NCBI GenBank assembly: GCA_038503065.1
Contig: JBCAMK010000001.1
Location: forward strand, 1,426,001 to 1,490,000
Length of the DNA: 64,000 nucleotides
Reading direction: 5' to 3'
From: Paragyromitra xinjiangensis
Taxonomy: Eukaryota; Ascomycota; Pezizomycetes; Pezizales; Discinaceae
The position numbers were made by a program, and so were the translations under genes. How positions within the stretch are numbered: the first letter of the stretch is position 1; each line of letters starts with the position of its first letter. Shown in pieces: positions 26,676 through 36,437 of the stretch. Under the pieces are notes generated by a model, which did not search any database, was not told where the DNA came from, and worked only from the letters and a program-made list of their open reading frames with translations.

Positions 26676-27096
26676 GAGCAAAGGTGCAGACTGCCTCCCG
26701 ATCTAGAGGTGTACTCTCAAAATACCCTGCGGGTGTAAACTACCCCCCTCCTATTACGTAGATATACAACATAACGAGATATTTATTTCATCATCATCAT
26801 CACTACTAGTACAGCCACATTCCATCAAATCTTGCTTGCCAGTTCAGCATGGCGGCTCTCCAGGAACAGCAAGAATTTAAACCCTATACTCGTTTCAAGA
26901 CCGCAGCTGTGGACACTGGCAGCATGTCCACTAAAGAGCAAGCAAAGTTAGATCCAGCGATTTCCTCCAGAAACGGCTTTTTATTGCTTCACGATGGGGG
27001 TTTGGTATCTCACTTAATGAGTTGAGGGGTAGTTTACACCCCCAGGGTATTTTGGGACCGTACCTCTAATTTGGGAGGCAGTCTGCACCTTTGCTC
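26676..27096. mobile_element. Mutator-like non-autonomous element (421 bp) with long inverted repeats
   Basis: The two ends are inverted repeats of about 75 bp, beginning GAGCAAAGGTGCAGACTGCC and continuing through an AAAATACCCTG block to GGGTGTAAACTACCCC, with a few mismatches. The element is flanked by an exact 9-bp direct repeat TTCTTATAT (26667-26675 and 27097-27105). Long inverted repeats plus a 9-bp duplication are typical of Mutator-like transposons (MULEs). No transposase is present. The interior carries a 58-codon reading frame, listed separately. Confidence 0.85.
26849..27025 (+). CDS. Small ORF (58 codons) inside the MULE-like element
   Basis: ATG to TGA frame entirely within the interior of the 421-bp element. 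The predicted peptide begins MAALQEQQEFKPYTRF and contains a Lys/Glu-rich middle; I recognise no family. The stop codon lies just inside the right inverted repeat. It may be a captured host exon, as in Pack-MULEs, or a chance frame. Confidence 0.3.
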   Translation: MAALQEQQEFKPYTRFKTAAVDTGSMSTKEQAKLDPAISSRNGFLLLHDGGLVSHLMS

Positions 27097-27314
27097 TTCT
27101 TATATACGTTGTGTGGAGATTGCCCTGTAGAGAGTCGGGTGCTCTAATCTAGTAGGTACCTAGCTTAGCTTTGCTATATGCGAAGGATTATGAACGCGTT
27201 TGGCCCAATAGCAAACTTTAGCTATTGTTTTTAAGACAATTATTCTATTCAAATCCGCCCGTTGTATGGGTATCTTGGGCATCCCTTTCTTTTACATCTT
27301 CTCCTTCTTCCTTT

Positions 27315-28470
27315 CTATTTATTACTTTCGTCCTTTCCCTCCTCTTCCTCCTCTTCCTCCTCCGCCTTCTCCTCATCCTCTTTCTCCTTCTTCCTTTGCC
27401 TCAACTTCTCAAACACTCCCTGCCAAAGCTCACTCTCCTCACCCAAGAAGTATGTCAATTCTATATCCGCCAACCCGGCGTCCCCACCGCCAGCCATACT
27501 ATCTAGCTGGGAGATAACGTTTCCGAGAAGGAGAGCTTTGCCCGATGCTTGGCCCGAGCCACCGTCGTGGGTTATGGAGACGGCATGGATGTGGAAATGG
27601 TAGTATGATGGTTGATCTATAGTAAATCAATGAGCGTTTGAAGTGGGGCTTTTGTGGAGGTTGGGTAAAATGATTATTGGGATAATACAATGAATGTAGA
27701 GCTTAATCTGGTCCTCTTCAATTTCTGGATATTTCTGACAGATACCCTCGACAATTTGCTTTTGAAGCGCCTTTAACCACGGGACATGTTTCTTCTTCAG
27801 GTCTCGCAAAGAGGAGATGTCACGTCTTTGTACCAAAGCCATGGTATACATACTTGCCATTGTTTTACGATCCCATTTCCTATATTCTTGTCAGTAAACC
27901 AAACAAACAATCCAGCAAACCATGAAGCACTCACAGATCTGGCAGTAGAATAAACCCATCCTTCTCATCAGTGTCCTCCACAATAATCATATCACTTTCT
28001 GCTTTGTGCTCTAGTATATTATACACCCAATTCAACCTTCCTCCGATCCTCTTCCCTTCCACATACGGCTTCACAAACTCCACGTAAATCTCCGGCGTCT
28101 CCGTAACCATTCTAATATTCTGCTGACTGTACTTCCTTATATGGGTCTCTGTTGCCGGATATATAAGAGTGATCTTTACATCACCTCCACCCCGAGCCAG
28201 CTCATCGGGGGTAGTCGGGGATGACTGTGAGGCGAGGAACCAGTGGTAAATGTCGTTGCGTTCCATGAGGGATAGTGCAGGTAACTTGGAAGTGTGGGGA
28301 AATTTTGCCAGATTGAACTCAGTGACATTGAAGGCAGTCTTTTCAGCGATAAGGATGGCGGGCTGTGAGTCGATAGTGCCGAGGAGATTGACGGACTTGC
28401 GGCCGGTGTCTTGGTTGATGAGGAATTTGAATTGGAAGCGGCGAAGAATTTCTTCTTCAGGGCGACTCAT
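27315..28470 (-). CDS. DCS1: Scavenger mRNA decapping enzyme DcpS (HIT family)
   Basis: Hydrolyses the m7GpppN cap left after 3'-5' mRNA decay, releasing m7GMP. I predict three exons: 28470-27935, 27879-27689 and 27616-27315, giving 342 residues in phase. The N-terminal swapped domain is followed by the block LNWVYNILEHKAES, then GFILLPDLKWDRKT, which is formed across intron 1, and RRDISSLRDL. The histidine triad HFHIH at 249-253, reconstituted at the start of exon 3 (YHFHIHAVSITHDGG), holds the catalytic His. The C terminus is an unusual Lys/Glu-rich acidic tail of about 30 residues. The start is the first ATG of the frame (MSRPEEEI); upstream the frame stays open but has no ATG. Its promoter region is shared with ATP25. 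Confidence 0.93.
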
Positions 28471-28908
28471 GGTGGGCGAGCTGAGGTGATAGGGTATGTG
28501 ACGAAAGTGTGGGGTTTGTGATGAAGGAGGTGATGGATTGGTTTGATAGGCAAAGTGAGGAGGGGGTTGTTCAAATAAGTTAAATACATGTAGGTAGCTA
28601 TACGCTTTACTTGGAGGCAAAAGAAAACTCTTTAAGCGAGGAGGAATTCCATTCAGCTACCAAGACTACAGTTATCAAGCCACAAGAGAGGTCCAAATAC
28701 GCTTCGAACCTGGATTTGCGTGGGGCAGCCCCTGGTCCCTGTCCAGGGCCCCGCACTAATGCCGCCAAGAAAACCTTAGCTCAGGCCTAGCCTGAGCCTA
28801 AATCCTGGCCACCAACAACATCTGAAGTTTTACTTGACAACGTTTTCTTAGTGGGGCAAAACCACCAACACGAACCAGGACATCACACCCCGTCAAAACC
28901 ATCCAAAG
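28471..28908. promoter_or_regulatory. Bidirectional promoter between DcpS and ATP25
   Basis: 438 bp separate the start codons of two divergently transcribed genes, one for cap scavenging and one for a mitochondrial factor. No TATA box is obvious. The middle (about 28715-28760) is GC-rich, with CCCTGGTCCCTGTCCAGGG forming a short inverted repeat. Confidence 0.45.
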
Positions 28909-31368
28909 ATGATGGCAGCTTGGCGGATCGCTTCGCAGAGTGCTAGGTGCCCTTCGTGCTCTGTATCACTGCTCAATTCGTTTTTTGGAACCCAGTTTCG
29001 TCTTCCAACAGTGGCATCACGGACGGTGTCTAACGTGGGGCGTTTCAAAACCTTAGTTCTTCCACGACGAGCTTTCCATGGGTCCACAATTATATTCAAT
29101 TCTAGTGAGAAGTTGGAAGACAGGAACGAAATACTAGCCAAACCAGTAACCTCCAGAAGTGAAGCAGTCGAAGAGGAATTCTCAAGATCAAGCACAGAAG
29201 TGGTTACACAGTCAAGTGTGGAAATTGTTGAAGAATTCTCGACATCCACAACAGAAACACTTGCCGAATCTAGGGTTGAAATATTTGAAGGGGAAGAAGA
29301 ATTCTCTTTACCAAGCGAAGAAACACCTCCTCAATCCACCTTAGAAGCTGCTCCAGAAAATGCAGCAGACCCAGTACCTTGGTTCCTCCGTGTCGAAACC
29401 CCCCGTCCCGCTTCTCACCCCTTCGCCAACCGCCAAGTTCTTCCCGAGATCCCCTCTGATGCACCACCCGCACTTGAACCGCTTTTAGGGTACCTTTCTG
29501 AGGAACTTGGTATCAATGATCTCTCACTCATAGACCTCCGGGCTATGGATCCACCTCCGGCCATTGGATCAGACACGATAATGATTGTCGGAAACGCACG
29601 GTCTGAGCGCCACCTCCACATATCCGCCGACAGGACCTGTAGGTGGCTTCGGTCGGAGTGGAAGATGACACCGTTTGCAGACGGATTACTAGGGAGGAAT
29701 GAGATCAAAATTAAGAATCGCCGGCTGAGGAAGAGGGGGCGGTTAGTGAGTACGCAGACTGGAGAGGAGGAGGGAGTGGGATGGATCTGTGTAGATGTAG
29801 GGAGCCAGGGACTAGTAGTGCAACTGTTTACGAAGCATAGGAGAGACGAAATCGATCTGGAGGGGCTATGGGGGAAATTTTTGAATAAAGGGGCATCGAT
29901 TAAGAAGGCAACAAGCATTGAAGAAATTTTTGGGGAAAAGAAGTCCGTTGAGGATGTGGAAGTTAAATATACCCCTCCACTACCTGTTGTCCGGTTAGGC
30001 GCAGGGCTATCCGCAGGCAGCGGGTTCCTAAACACCCAAAAACGATCATTCCATTCTACTTCCTGCAGATCCATCCCCGAAACTCAGAAACATGAAGAAT
30101 CACAACCAGGAAGCGAAACACCAAATATATTTGAAGGCATCGAATTTAAAGGAATAAACGTCCTCGAGTCTGTTAAGAGAGGTCATTACCGGGAACTTTA
30201 TAAACGGCTCCCTGCATCTTACGATCCTATCGAACATGCCACCGTCTCCAATATGATTCTTACTGCGCAAATCGCTCACCTCAAACACGTTTACGTCGTC
30301 GCCAATAAGTCTACTCATGTCTTCTCCTCACGACTTGGAGTACCATGTGGCGTCCTTGGTGGCGGACCAGCGGATACTACTTCCACCGAATTCCTCCGTA
30401 TCTTTCACTCCAACTTAGCCTCCCCAACACCCACGCCAAAGAAGTTCCAGATTCACCTCGAATTCCTAGCCGAAGCCCATCGGATCAACCCCCAAGTTTA
30501 TCCAAATAGTTGTTTTCTCGCCCACCTCAACCGCATGCTCGCTGCAGGTCTCCCCATCGAACCAGAACTATACTACCTTGCTCTCCGAGCCATTTGCGAC
30601 TCGCCTCAACGCCACTTTGGCTCCCCTCAACGCCGATTCGGCCCCCTCCAATGGGAGGAGCTTTCGAAGAAGCTGCTCGAGACGATGGAAGAAGTTACAA
30701 AGCACATGAAAACTCACTGCACGCGACCCGAAATCTCCATCCCTGAAATACAGTACACCTTCCTCCGTGCTGTTGCTCCACCCAACCTCGATACTGTCCA
30801 TAAAGTCGCTGCCACTATATGCTCGCAAGACCTGGCAGCCGCTAATAAACCCGTTGATCATGTTCTCCGCAAGTACCCCCGTCTCCACGTCGGCACTTAC
30901 ACACTTGACAGCCGCCTTTACGCTACAGACGTTGCATTGAATAAGGCAGATCACCCATATACACTTCGCGAGTACCAGGAGATGCTACTGACAGCGTATG
31001 CAATGGGGGGCGCTTGGGTTGCGTTTTGGAACCGCTGGAAACGTCTGAGGTATATGGGGGTGCATAGAGATGCAAATTTTTTTAGCCTAGTTATAGGGCT
31101 GTTGGTGATGGGTCGGAATCAAAATGAGTGTGTTAATGCCGCGAGGTGGCTGCCAAAAGATATGGCGAGGGAGATACCAGGAGTAGGATTAAGTGTGGGG
31201 ATGGCCCGAGGAATGCTGAGGCTAGTGGAGCTTGCGGAGGGAGAAGTAAAAGCTAGTTTACTGAGGGAGGGAAAGGAAGGGGATTGGCTTCAAGAGCTAA
31301 AGGGAAGGTGTGAGGGGGTTATAGAAAGAGTGGGGAGGAAACGAGTGGCTGAGAAGTTATTGGCATAG
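28909..31368 (+). CDS. ATP25: Mitochondrial ATP25 (RsfS-like domain plus Atp9-mRNA stability domain)
   Basis: In yeast, Atp25 is imported into mitochondria and cleaved. The N-terminal RsfS-like half acts in assembly and the C-terminal half stabilises the ATP9/OLI1 mRNA. Here one uninterrupted frame encodes 819 residues, starting at tandem ATGs. The first 60 residues form a basic, Ser-rich presequence ending near RRAFHGST. A low-complexity Glu/Ser/Thr stretch (about 65-155) follows. The RsfS/iojap-like domain spans about 190-330, with the block DTIMIVGNARSERHLHISA. A linker contains a second presequence-like motif (KRSFHSTSCRS near residues 378-388). The rest (about 400-819) is the helical C-terminal domain. 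A mariner transposon starts 60 bp beyond the stop codon. Confidence 0.88.
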   Translation: MMAAWRIASQSARCPSCSVSLLNSFFGTQFRLPTVASRTVSNVGRFKTLVLPRRAFHGSTIIFNSSEKLEDRNEILAKPVTSRSEAVEEEFSRSSTEVVTQSSVEIVEEFSTSTTETLAESRVEIFEGEEEFSLPSEETPPQSTLEAAPENAADPVPWFLRVETPRPASHPFANRQVLPEIPSDAPPALEPLLGYLSEELGINDLSLIDLRAMDPPPAIGSDTIMIVGNARSERHLHISADRTCRWLRSEWKMTPFADGLLGRNEIKIKNRRLRKRGRLVSTQTGEEEGVGWICVDVGSQGLVVQLFTKHRRDEIDLEGLWGKFLNKGASIKKATSIEEIFGEKKSVEDVEVKYTPPLPVVRLGAGLSAGSGFLNTQKRSFHSTSCRSIPETQKHEESQPGSETPNIFEGIEFKGINVLESVKRGHYRELYKRLPASYDPIEHATVSNMILTAQIAHLKHVYVVANKSTHVFSSRLGVPCGVLGGGPADTTSTEFLRIFHSNLASPTPTPKKFQIHLEFLAEAHRINPQVYPNSCFLAHLNRMLAAGLPIEPELYYLALRAICDSPQRHFGSPQRRFGPLQWEELSKKLLETMEEVTKHMKTHCTRPEISIPEIQYTFLRAVAPPNLDTVHKVAATICSQDLAAANKPVDHVLRKYPRLHVGTYTLDSRLYATDVALNKADHPYTLREYQEMLLTAYAMGGAWVAFWNRWKRLRYMGVHRDANFFSLVIGLLVMGRNQNECVNAARWLPKDMAREIPGVGLSVGMARGMLRLVELAEGEVKASLLREGKEGDWLQELKGRCEGVIERVGRKRVAEKLLA

Positions 31369-31428
31369 ATGGGGTGAGGAATGGGATTCTTTTTTGTATA
31401 GTGTATAGAAATATTTAGGGTGTATATA

Positions 31429-33086
31429 CTCGCATTTCTAAAAAGAATTGACCGATCGTGGCAACGCAACTCCGCGCAACATTTCAAAAACACATAACTC
31501 AACGAAACTTAATCTAATCATTACGCGAATAAGACAAAATGAAAGTAGAGATACAAGAGAATTTATTTACATGAAAAAAAAATTACATGTTAAAGTTATT
31601 ACCACCCCGATCTTTTATGCATGCTGCAATCCGCTGAGGCATGCTATTAATAAGATTATCAATCGTGTCTTGAGAAATAGCCTCCCACTCTTTAAGTAGT
31701 ATAGATCTAAGAGCCTTAGTCTTTGTGATTCTAGGCCTGTGAAGATCTATCCTGTCCTTCATGATGTTCCACAAAATTTCAATAGGATTAAGGTCAGGGG
31801 ATGAAGAAGGCCACTCGTCCTGCTCAACACCCTCCAAATCTCTACCTTCTGCCAACAAATGATGACTATGAGGGCCAGCCCCATCTTCCATAAGAATAGC
31901 ACTCCCTTTTAATGCTTCTACTTTATGATAAAAAGGATAAAGGTGTGGTTTTAATATGAACTTTTGATACCTGTACCAATCAATCCCTTTCAGGCCTGCT
32001 TTTCTGGTTTTTTCTTTTGTAAGGCGCTTTGGTTTTCGCCCTCTTTTCTTTGGAGGTGGTGGAGCATGCCGAGCTGCCTCTATTGCTCTAGCTTCCAGGA
32101 GATCGTTCTCAAGTTTAAGTAGAGCAGAGACATCTTTCTTCTCTTTGTCTGTTTCTGGAAACCAAATATGACTTGGCCCTGGAATACCCAAGCAAATTGC
32201 ACCCCAAAACATGACCGATGAGTTCAGCTTCTTTTTTCGGTTTACTGTGCCTCTGTCTCCTGTATATTCCTCCCCTACACGCCTCCAAACACCATCTCTT
32301 CCTCGTACTTGACCAGGCACAATACTGGTTTCATCGGTAAAAATCCAGTGTGACCAATCTGTGTTTTTATGAGCGCGACACCATGCCAAACGTGTGCGCT
32401 TTTGTATCTTAGTTAAGATAGGTTTGCGTCGAGGTTTTCGATAATGTAACCCAGACTGATGGAGGTAGGAGCGTGCTGTTTCGTGATTGATATCAAGCCC
32501 AGAAAGTTCAACCAATTCTGCTAACGTAGATCTGCGATTTTCAGGTTTTTCAACGGTACGGATAAAATAGCGTTTGTCACGCTCACTGACAACTTCAGGG
32601 CGACCAGATTTTGGCTTGGGACCGACATTTTCCTCGTTTAATAATGTTTTAATTGTTGCATTTTTTCCGGCCCGATCGTGTGCACGTTGTACAATTTTTC
32701 CAGCCGTGCGTTTGTTGACTCCCGTGCGTTTTTCAATCCCAGGATAACTAACACCTTGCGAGTGTAGCAATAGTACACCTCCAGCTTTGACTGGATCTGT
32801 CACTCGTCCTCTAGCGGGAGGTTTTGTGAGGTGCGGGGGTGCCATGTATTTTGGTGGAAAAATCGGGTTTTTTGTGTAACTGCACAGCCAAACAGTCAGA
32901 AAACACTCAACACCTCTCAATTCCAGATGTCTTATAGCATACCAAATATTGATTGTTCGGGTCAAAATTTGGGTTCCTGGGAGTGGATTGTGTTGCGGTC
33001 TATGAGAGATCGGGTGAAATCATGTTCCGTTTGGGTAAATTGTGCTTAGTCAACAATGATCGGTCAATTCTTTCTAGAAATGCGAG
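31429..33086 (-). mobile_element. Complete Tc1/mariner element, 1658 bp
   Basis: Terminal inverted repeats of 29 bp (31429-31457 and 33058-33086) begin CTCGCATTTCTA and end GAATTGACCGATC, with a single mismatch. Both ends abut TA (31427-31428 and 33087-33088), the standard target duplication. One uninterrupted transposase gene lies between them. Intact coding sequence and near-perfect ends suggest a recent, possibly mobile copy. Confidence 0.93.
31583..32845 (-). CDS. Tc1/mariner transposase (DD34E)
   Basis: Cut-and-paste transposase of 420 residues from the ATG at 32845 (MAPPHLTKPP). The frame stays open upstream but without another ATG. Two helix-turn-helix DNA-binding domains occupy about residues 15-130. 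The catalytic triad is visible as IFTDETS (first Asp), LMEDGAGPH (second Asp) and SSPDLNPIE (Glu). The second Asp and Glu are separated by 34 residues, the Tc1 spacing. Between the first two Asp residues lies a long basic insertion with PKKRGRKPKR, a likely nuclear-localisation or AT-hook-like segment. No frameshift or stop is present, so it may be functional. Confidence 0.93.
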   Translation of the reverse strand: MAPPHLTKPPARGRVTDPVKAGGVLLLHSQGVSYPGIEKRTGVNKRTAGKIVQRAHDRAGKNATIKTLLNEENVGPKPKSGRPEVVSERDKRYFIRTVEKPENRRSTLAELVELSGLDINHETARSYLHQSGLHYRKPRRKPILTKIQKRTRLAWCRAHKNTDWSHWIFTDETSIVPGQVRGRDGVWRRVGEEYTGDRGTVNRKKKLNSSVMFWGAICLGIPGPSHIWFPETDKEKKDVSALLKLENDLLEARAIEAARHAPPPPKKRGRKPKRLTKEKTRKAGLKGIDWYRYQKFILKPHLYPFYHKVEALKGSAILMEDGAGPHSHHLLAEGRDLEGVEQDEWPSSSPDLNPIEILWNIMKDRIDLHRPRITKTKALRSILLKEWEAISQDTIDNLINSMPQRIAACIKDRGGNNFNM

Positions 33087-33342
33087 TACTTTTTTTTTTT
33101 TTAATAATGAATTTATTATAACTAGAATTCTAGCTACAAAAGGATAGGACCCTTTATGGGTATTCATCCTATGGCATGAGAAACCCCAGCCAAAATAAAT
33201 ATAAAATATAAAAACAAAAGTACAAGTACTAATGTTCACGAAAGATATACTCGGGAACAAACTCCCATCCACACTATAATGAATCCTGAAGCCCGTAAGA
33301 AACACGGTAACAACAAGACCCTTTCGGCTTTTCAGGGCCATC
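33087..33342. other. Spacer between the mariner element and the LTR retroelement
   Basis: About 250 bp of host or older sequence between two insertions. It resumes, after the retroelement, at 38852 behind the CCATC target duplication. I see no gene in it. Confidence 0.4.
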
Positions 33343-33906
33343 TGTCACGAATCTTGATTTAGCACTTTGTTTTGTTCCATTATGTCATGAAGGAAACTAA
33401 TGGAGGGAGAAAACTACCTAACGGAGGGAGAAACTAGGTCATGTATTGCGTCATGAAGATCATGACGAAGGGACGCGCAATGTATTGCGTCATGAAGATC
33501 ATGACGAGGGGACGCGCAATGTATTACGCAGTTGGATTTCTTATGACATCATGTACTGAGTCATGACTACGCAAGAGCTTGCGTAGGCATAGAGTCATAG
33601 CTAATGAACACGTCAGAGACTACGCAATGGTATTGCGTAGGAGGGATACAAAGGTCATGTATCGACCTCTATATAAGAGAGGTCGAGTAGATAGTTAGTT
33701 TAGTTCGGTACGCAATCTTCTAAGTTATAAATCGAATTCCTTACTCAACTATGACAACACTTATAGAATGTCTACACTAAAGACAACGACAAAGTGAGTT
33801 GAGACATGAGGATCGATTGACGCTTGAGTAACAAATACCATGTTACGGGACTGTCATATACTTGACTTAATGTCGCGAAACGATCGTGAGCGACATGGTC
33901 GTTACA
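33343..33906 (+). repeat. 5' LTR of copy A
   Basis: A 564-bp LTR. It contains a 39-bp unit in two tandem copies (about 33438-33515), several short perfect inverted repeats built on CTACGCAA and GTCATGA, and a TATA box lying in the loop of an inverted repeat at 33663-33685. It has TG...CA ends. Confidence 0.9.
33663..33685 (+). promoter_or_regulatory. LTR TATA box within an inverted repeat
   Basis: CGACCTCT and its reverse complement AGAGGTCG flank ATATAAG. This is the best candidate for the retroelement core promoter. The same motif occurs in the other three LTRs. Confidence 0.6.
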
Positions 33907-33976
33907 TAAGATTGCGTCCTATCTAGTCGACTATATGACAAGATAGTATCCAGGAACCTAATGGAGGGAGAAACTA

Positions 33977-34400
33977 CATCACTACCCACGAGGTATATTC
34001 AGTCAAGTCATGCTCAGCCAGCGACGGCAACCCCAGAAACCATCACTACCCACGAGGTATATTCAGTCAAGACATGCTCAGCCAGCGACGGCAACCCCAG
34101 AAACCATCACTACCCACGAGGTATATTCAGTCAAGACATGCTCAGCCAGCGACGGCAACCCCAGAAACCATCACTACCCACGAGGTATATTCAGTCAAGA
34201 CATGCTCAGCCAGCGACGGCAACCCCAGGAACCATCACTACCCACGAGGTATATTCAGTCAAGACATGCTCAGCCAGCGACGGCAACCCCAGAAACCATC
34301 ACTACCCACGAGGTATATTCAGTCAAGACATGCTCAGCCAGCGACGGCAACCCAGGAACCATCACTACCAACAAGACAAATTCAACCAAGGCATACCCCA
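33977..34400 (+). repeat. 64-bp tandem repeat, about 6.5 copies
   Basis: Units start at 33977, 34041, 34105, 34169, 34233 and 34297, with a degenerate seventh from 34360. Each begins CATCACTACCCACGAGG and contains GCTCAGCCAGCGACGGC. Because 64 is not a multiple of three, the frame shifts by one at each unit, yet all three forward frames are open across the array. Copy B has only about two units. Confidence 0.9.
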
Positions 34401-35140
34401 CCCGCGACATGTTCAACTATGCGAAGAACGGTCGAAGAAAAGAACAATCACGAACGGTAACAGATTAGTCAGAAATGACTAAGAAAACACCGTGAAAAGC
34501 CACGAAAACCGGAGAATTTTTTTGGAGAAGGGGGGGGAGAGAGGAGTTACCAATCGTCGAGGACGACGATTTAGGAGGGAGAAACTAGTAGGAGGAAGAA
34601 TAAGGAAGGAATAAAGTATCCCTAAGGACGACTAGCGACTTTGAGAACAAGACTAGCGAAGGCGATGGAAGGCGAAGTGATCAAAAGAGCGTAGCGAAGC
34701 GCAGATAGGACAAAGGGATACAACAAGATCACGAACCATGAACTACGAAGAAAGGTTACAAATGCAGTTTAAGGTTACAGGAACAGTCAAAAACTTGGAA
34801 CCTGAAAGAACTGGAAAAATTTGAAACTTTTTGGACGAAAATCATCACTGCCGACAAGGCATATTTCAGCCAAGAAATCGAGGAAACCCTGTGACGATCC
34901 TATTACACACAGGACTATCGCAAGGCGACATCGAAGAAAAACAAGGAAACCATGCGGCGATCGCGCCGATCACGGAAATCAAGAAACCAAGGAATTATCA
35001 CTGCCGAGATGACATATTCAGTCACGAAGAAAGCCAGGAGGATTAACTTATAAGAAAGGGAGAAGGCCGTGAACAGAGTAGTTCGCTACAAAACACACAA
35101 ACCATCATATACATCCCCGATAAGAAAATTCTAATTCACG

Positions 35141-35422
35141 ATGGGCTTTCCAATCCGTCGAGACTTTCCTGAAGACCAAGACAGTATGCGATACTGTCAA
35201 AGGTGCCTACAATGGGTCCAAGATAAGGACCACGAAAACGACTGCCTCCTACCATTAACCCAAGAGGAGGAGCACACCTTGCTACATTGGACGGTATGCT
35301 ACAACGACCAATGTTTGATCCACGAAGCCGAGAAGGTAGCAACAAACCACTGGCCTCGAAGACCCACGCGACGACAAGCTCGGAGACGAAGAGGACGTCA
35401 ACCTCTAACGAACGAACAAATG
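35141..35422 (+). pseudogene. Cys/His-rich retroelement ORF, copy A, split by copy B
   Basis: The frame begins MGFPIRRDFPEDQDSM and continues to NEQM, where the copy-B insertion interrupts it. The remaining codons and the stop lie at 38119-38148, beyond the insertion. Cys and His are arranged as C-x2-C-x8-H-x3-C, then C-x4-C-x2-H, followed by an Arg-rich stretch. As it stands, the frame runs on into the inserted LTR. Confidence 0.8.
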
Positions 35423-36125
35423 TGTAACGACCATGCTGCTCACGATCGTTTCGCGACATTAAGTCAAGTATATGACAGTCCCGTAACATGGTATTTGTTA
35501 CTCAAGCGTCAATCGATCCTCATGTCTCAACTCACTTTGTTGTTGTCTTTAGTGTAGACATTCTATAAGTGTTGTCATAGTTGAGTAAGGAATTCGATTT
35601 ATAACTTAGAAGATTGCGTACTGAACTAAACTAACTATCTACTCGACCTCTCTTATATAGAGGTCGATACATGACCTTTGTATCCCTCCTACGCAATACC
35701 ATTGCGTAGTCTCTGACGTGTTCATTAGCTATGACTCTATGCCTACGCAAGCTCTTGCGTAGTCATGACTCAGTACATGATGTCATAAGAAATCCAACTG
35801 CGTAATACATTGCGCGTCCCCTCGTCATGATCTTCATGTCGTAATACATTGCGCGTCCCTTCGTCATGATCTTCATGACGCAATACATGACCTAGTTTCT
35901 CCCTCCGTTAGGTAGTTTTCTCCCTCCATTAGTTTCCTTCATGACATAATGGAACAAAACAAGTGCTAAATCAAGATCCGTGACATTAGTTCCCTCCTCC
36001 AAAGTCGTTTTCCACAACGACTGGTAACCCTTAACTCGATAACATGAATTCCCTTCAAGACTTGAAAATATAACTCGGAATAAACTTTAACAATTTGACT
36101 CGGTAATCTCGGAAACATGACTTGA

Positions 36126-36437
36126 TTACCACCCGTACTCGACTCCCCAGCGTCCCATTTGTTCGTTCGTTAGAGGTTGACGTCCTCTTCGTCTCCGAGC
36201 TTGTCGTCGCGTGGGTCTTCGAGGCCAGTGGTTTGTTGCTACCTTCTCGGCTTCGTGGATCAAACATTGGTCGTTGTAGCATACCGTCCAATGTAGCAGG
36301 GCGTGCTCCTCCTCTTGGGTTAATGGTAGGAGGCAGTCGTCTTCGTGGTCTTTATCTTGGACCCATTGTAGGCACCTTTGACAGTATCGCATACTGTCTT
36401 GGTCTTCAGGAAAGTCTCGACGGATTGGAAAGCCCAT
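36126..36437 (-). CDS. Cys/His-rich small protein of the retroelement, intact in copy B
   Basis: A 103-residue frame, MGFPIRRDF to a WGVEYGW C terminus. Cys/His spacing is C-x2-C-x8-H-x3-C around residues 19-35 and C-x4-C-x2-H around residues 53-61, followed by a basic tract RRPTRRQARRRRGR. This suggests zinc and nucleic-acid binding (inference). Compared with copy A it differs at two residues over the shared part. It is the only reading frame conserved between copies that is not made of repeats. Function unknown; it is not a typical CCHC gag knuckle. Confidence 0.6.
   Translation of the reverse strand: MGFPIRRDFPEDQDSMRYCQRCLQWVQDKDHEDDCLLPLTQEEEHALLHWTVCYNDQCLIHEAEKVATNHWPRRPTRRQARRRRGRQPLTNEQMGRWGVEYGW

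Noticed and set aside
29415..30074. 219-codon minus-strand frame in ATP25
   Set aside because: Antisense of the RsfS-like domain region; no family motif.
33118..33341. Minus-strand frame starting MALKSRKG at the retroelement target site, as a gene broken by the insertion
   Set aside because: The frame is AT-rich, shows no family motif, and no continuation or upstream exon could be identified beyond the retroelement.
33977..34400. Tandem repeats considered as a CRISPR array
   Set aside because: Units are contiguous with no variable spacers, lie inside a eukaryotic retroelement, and there are no cas genes.
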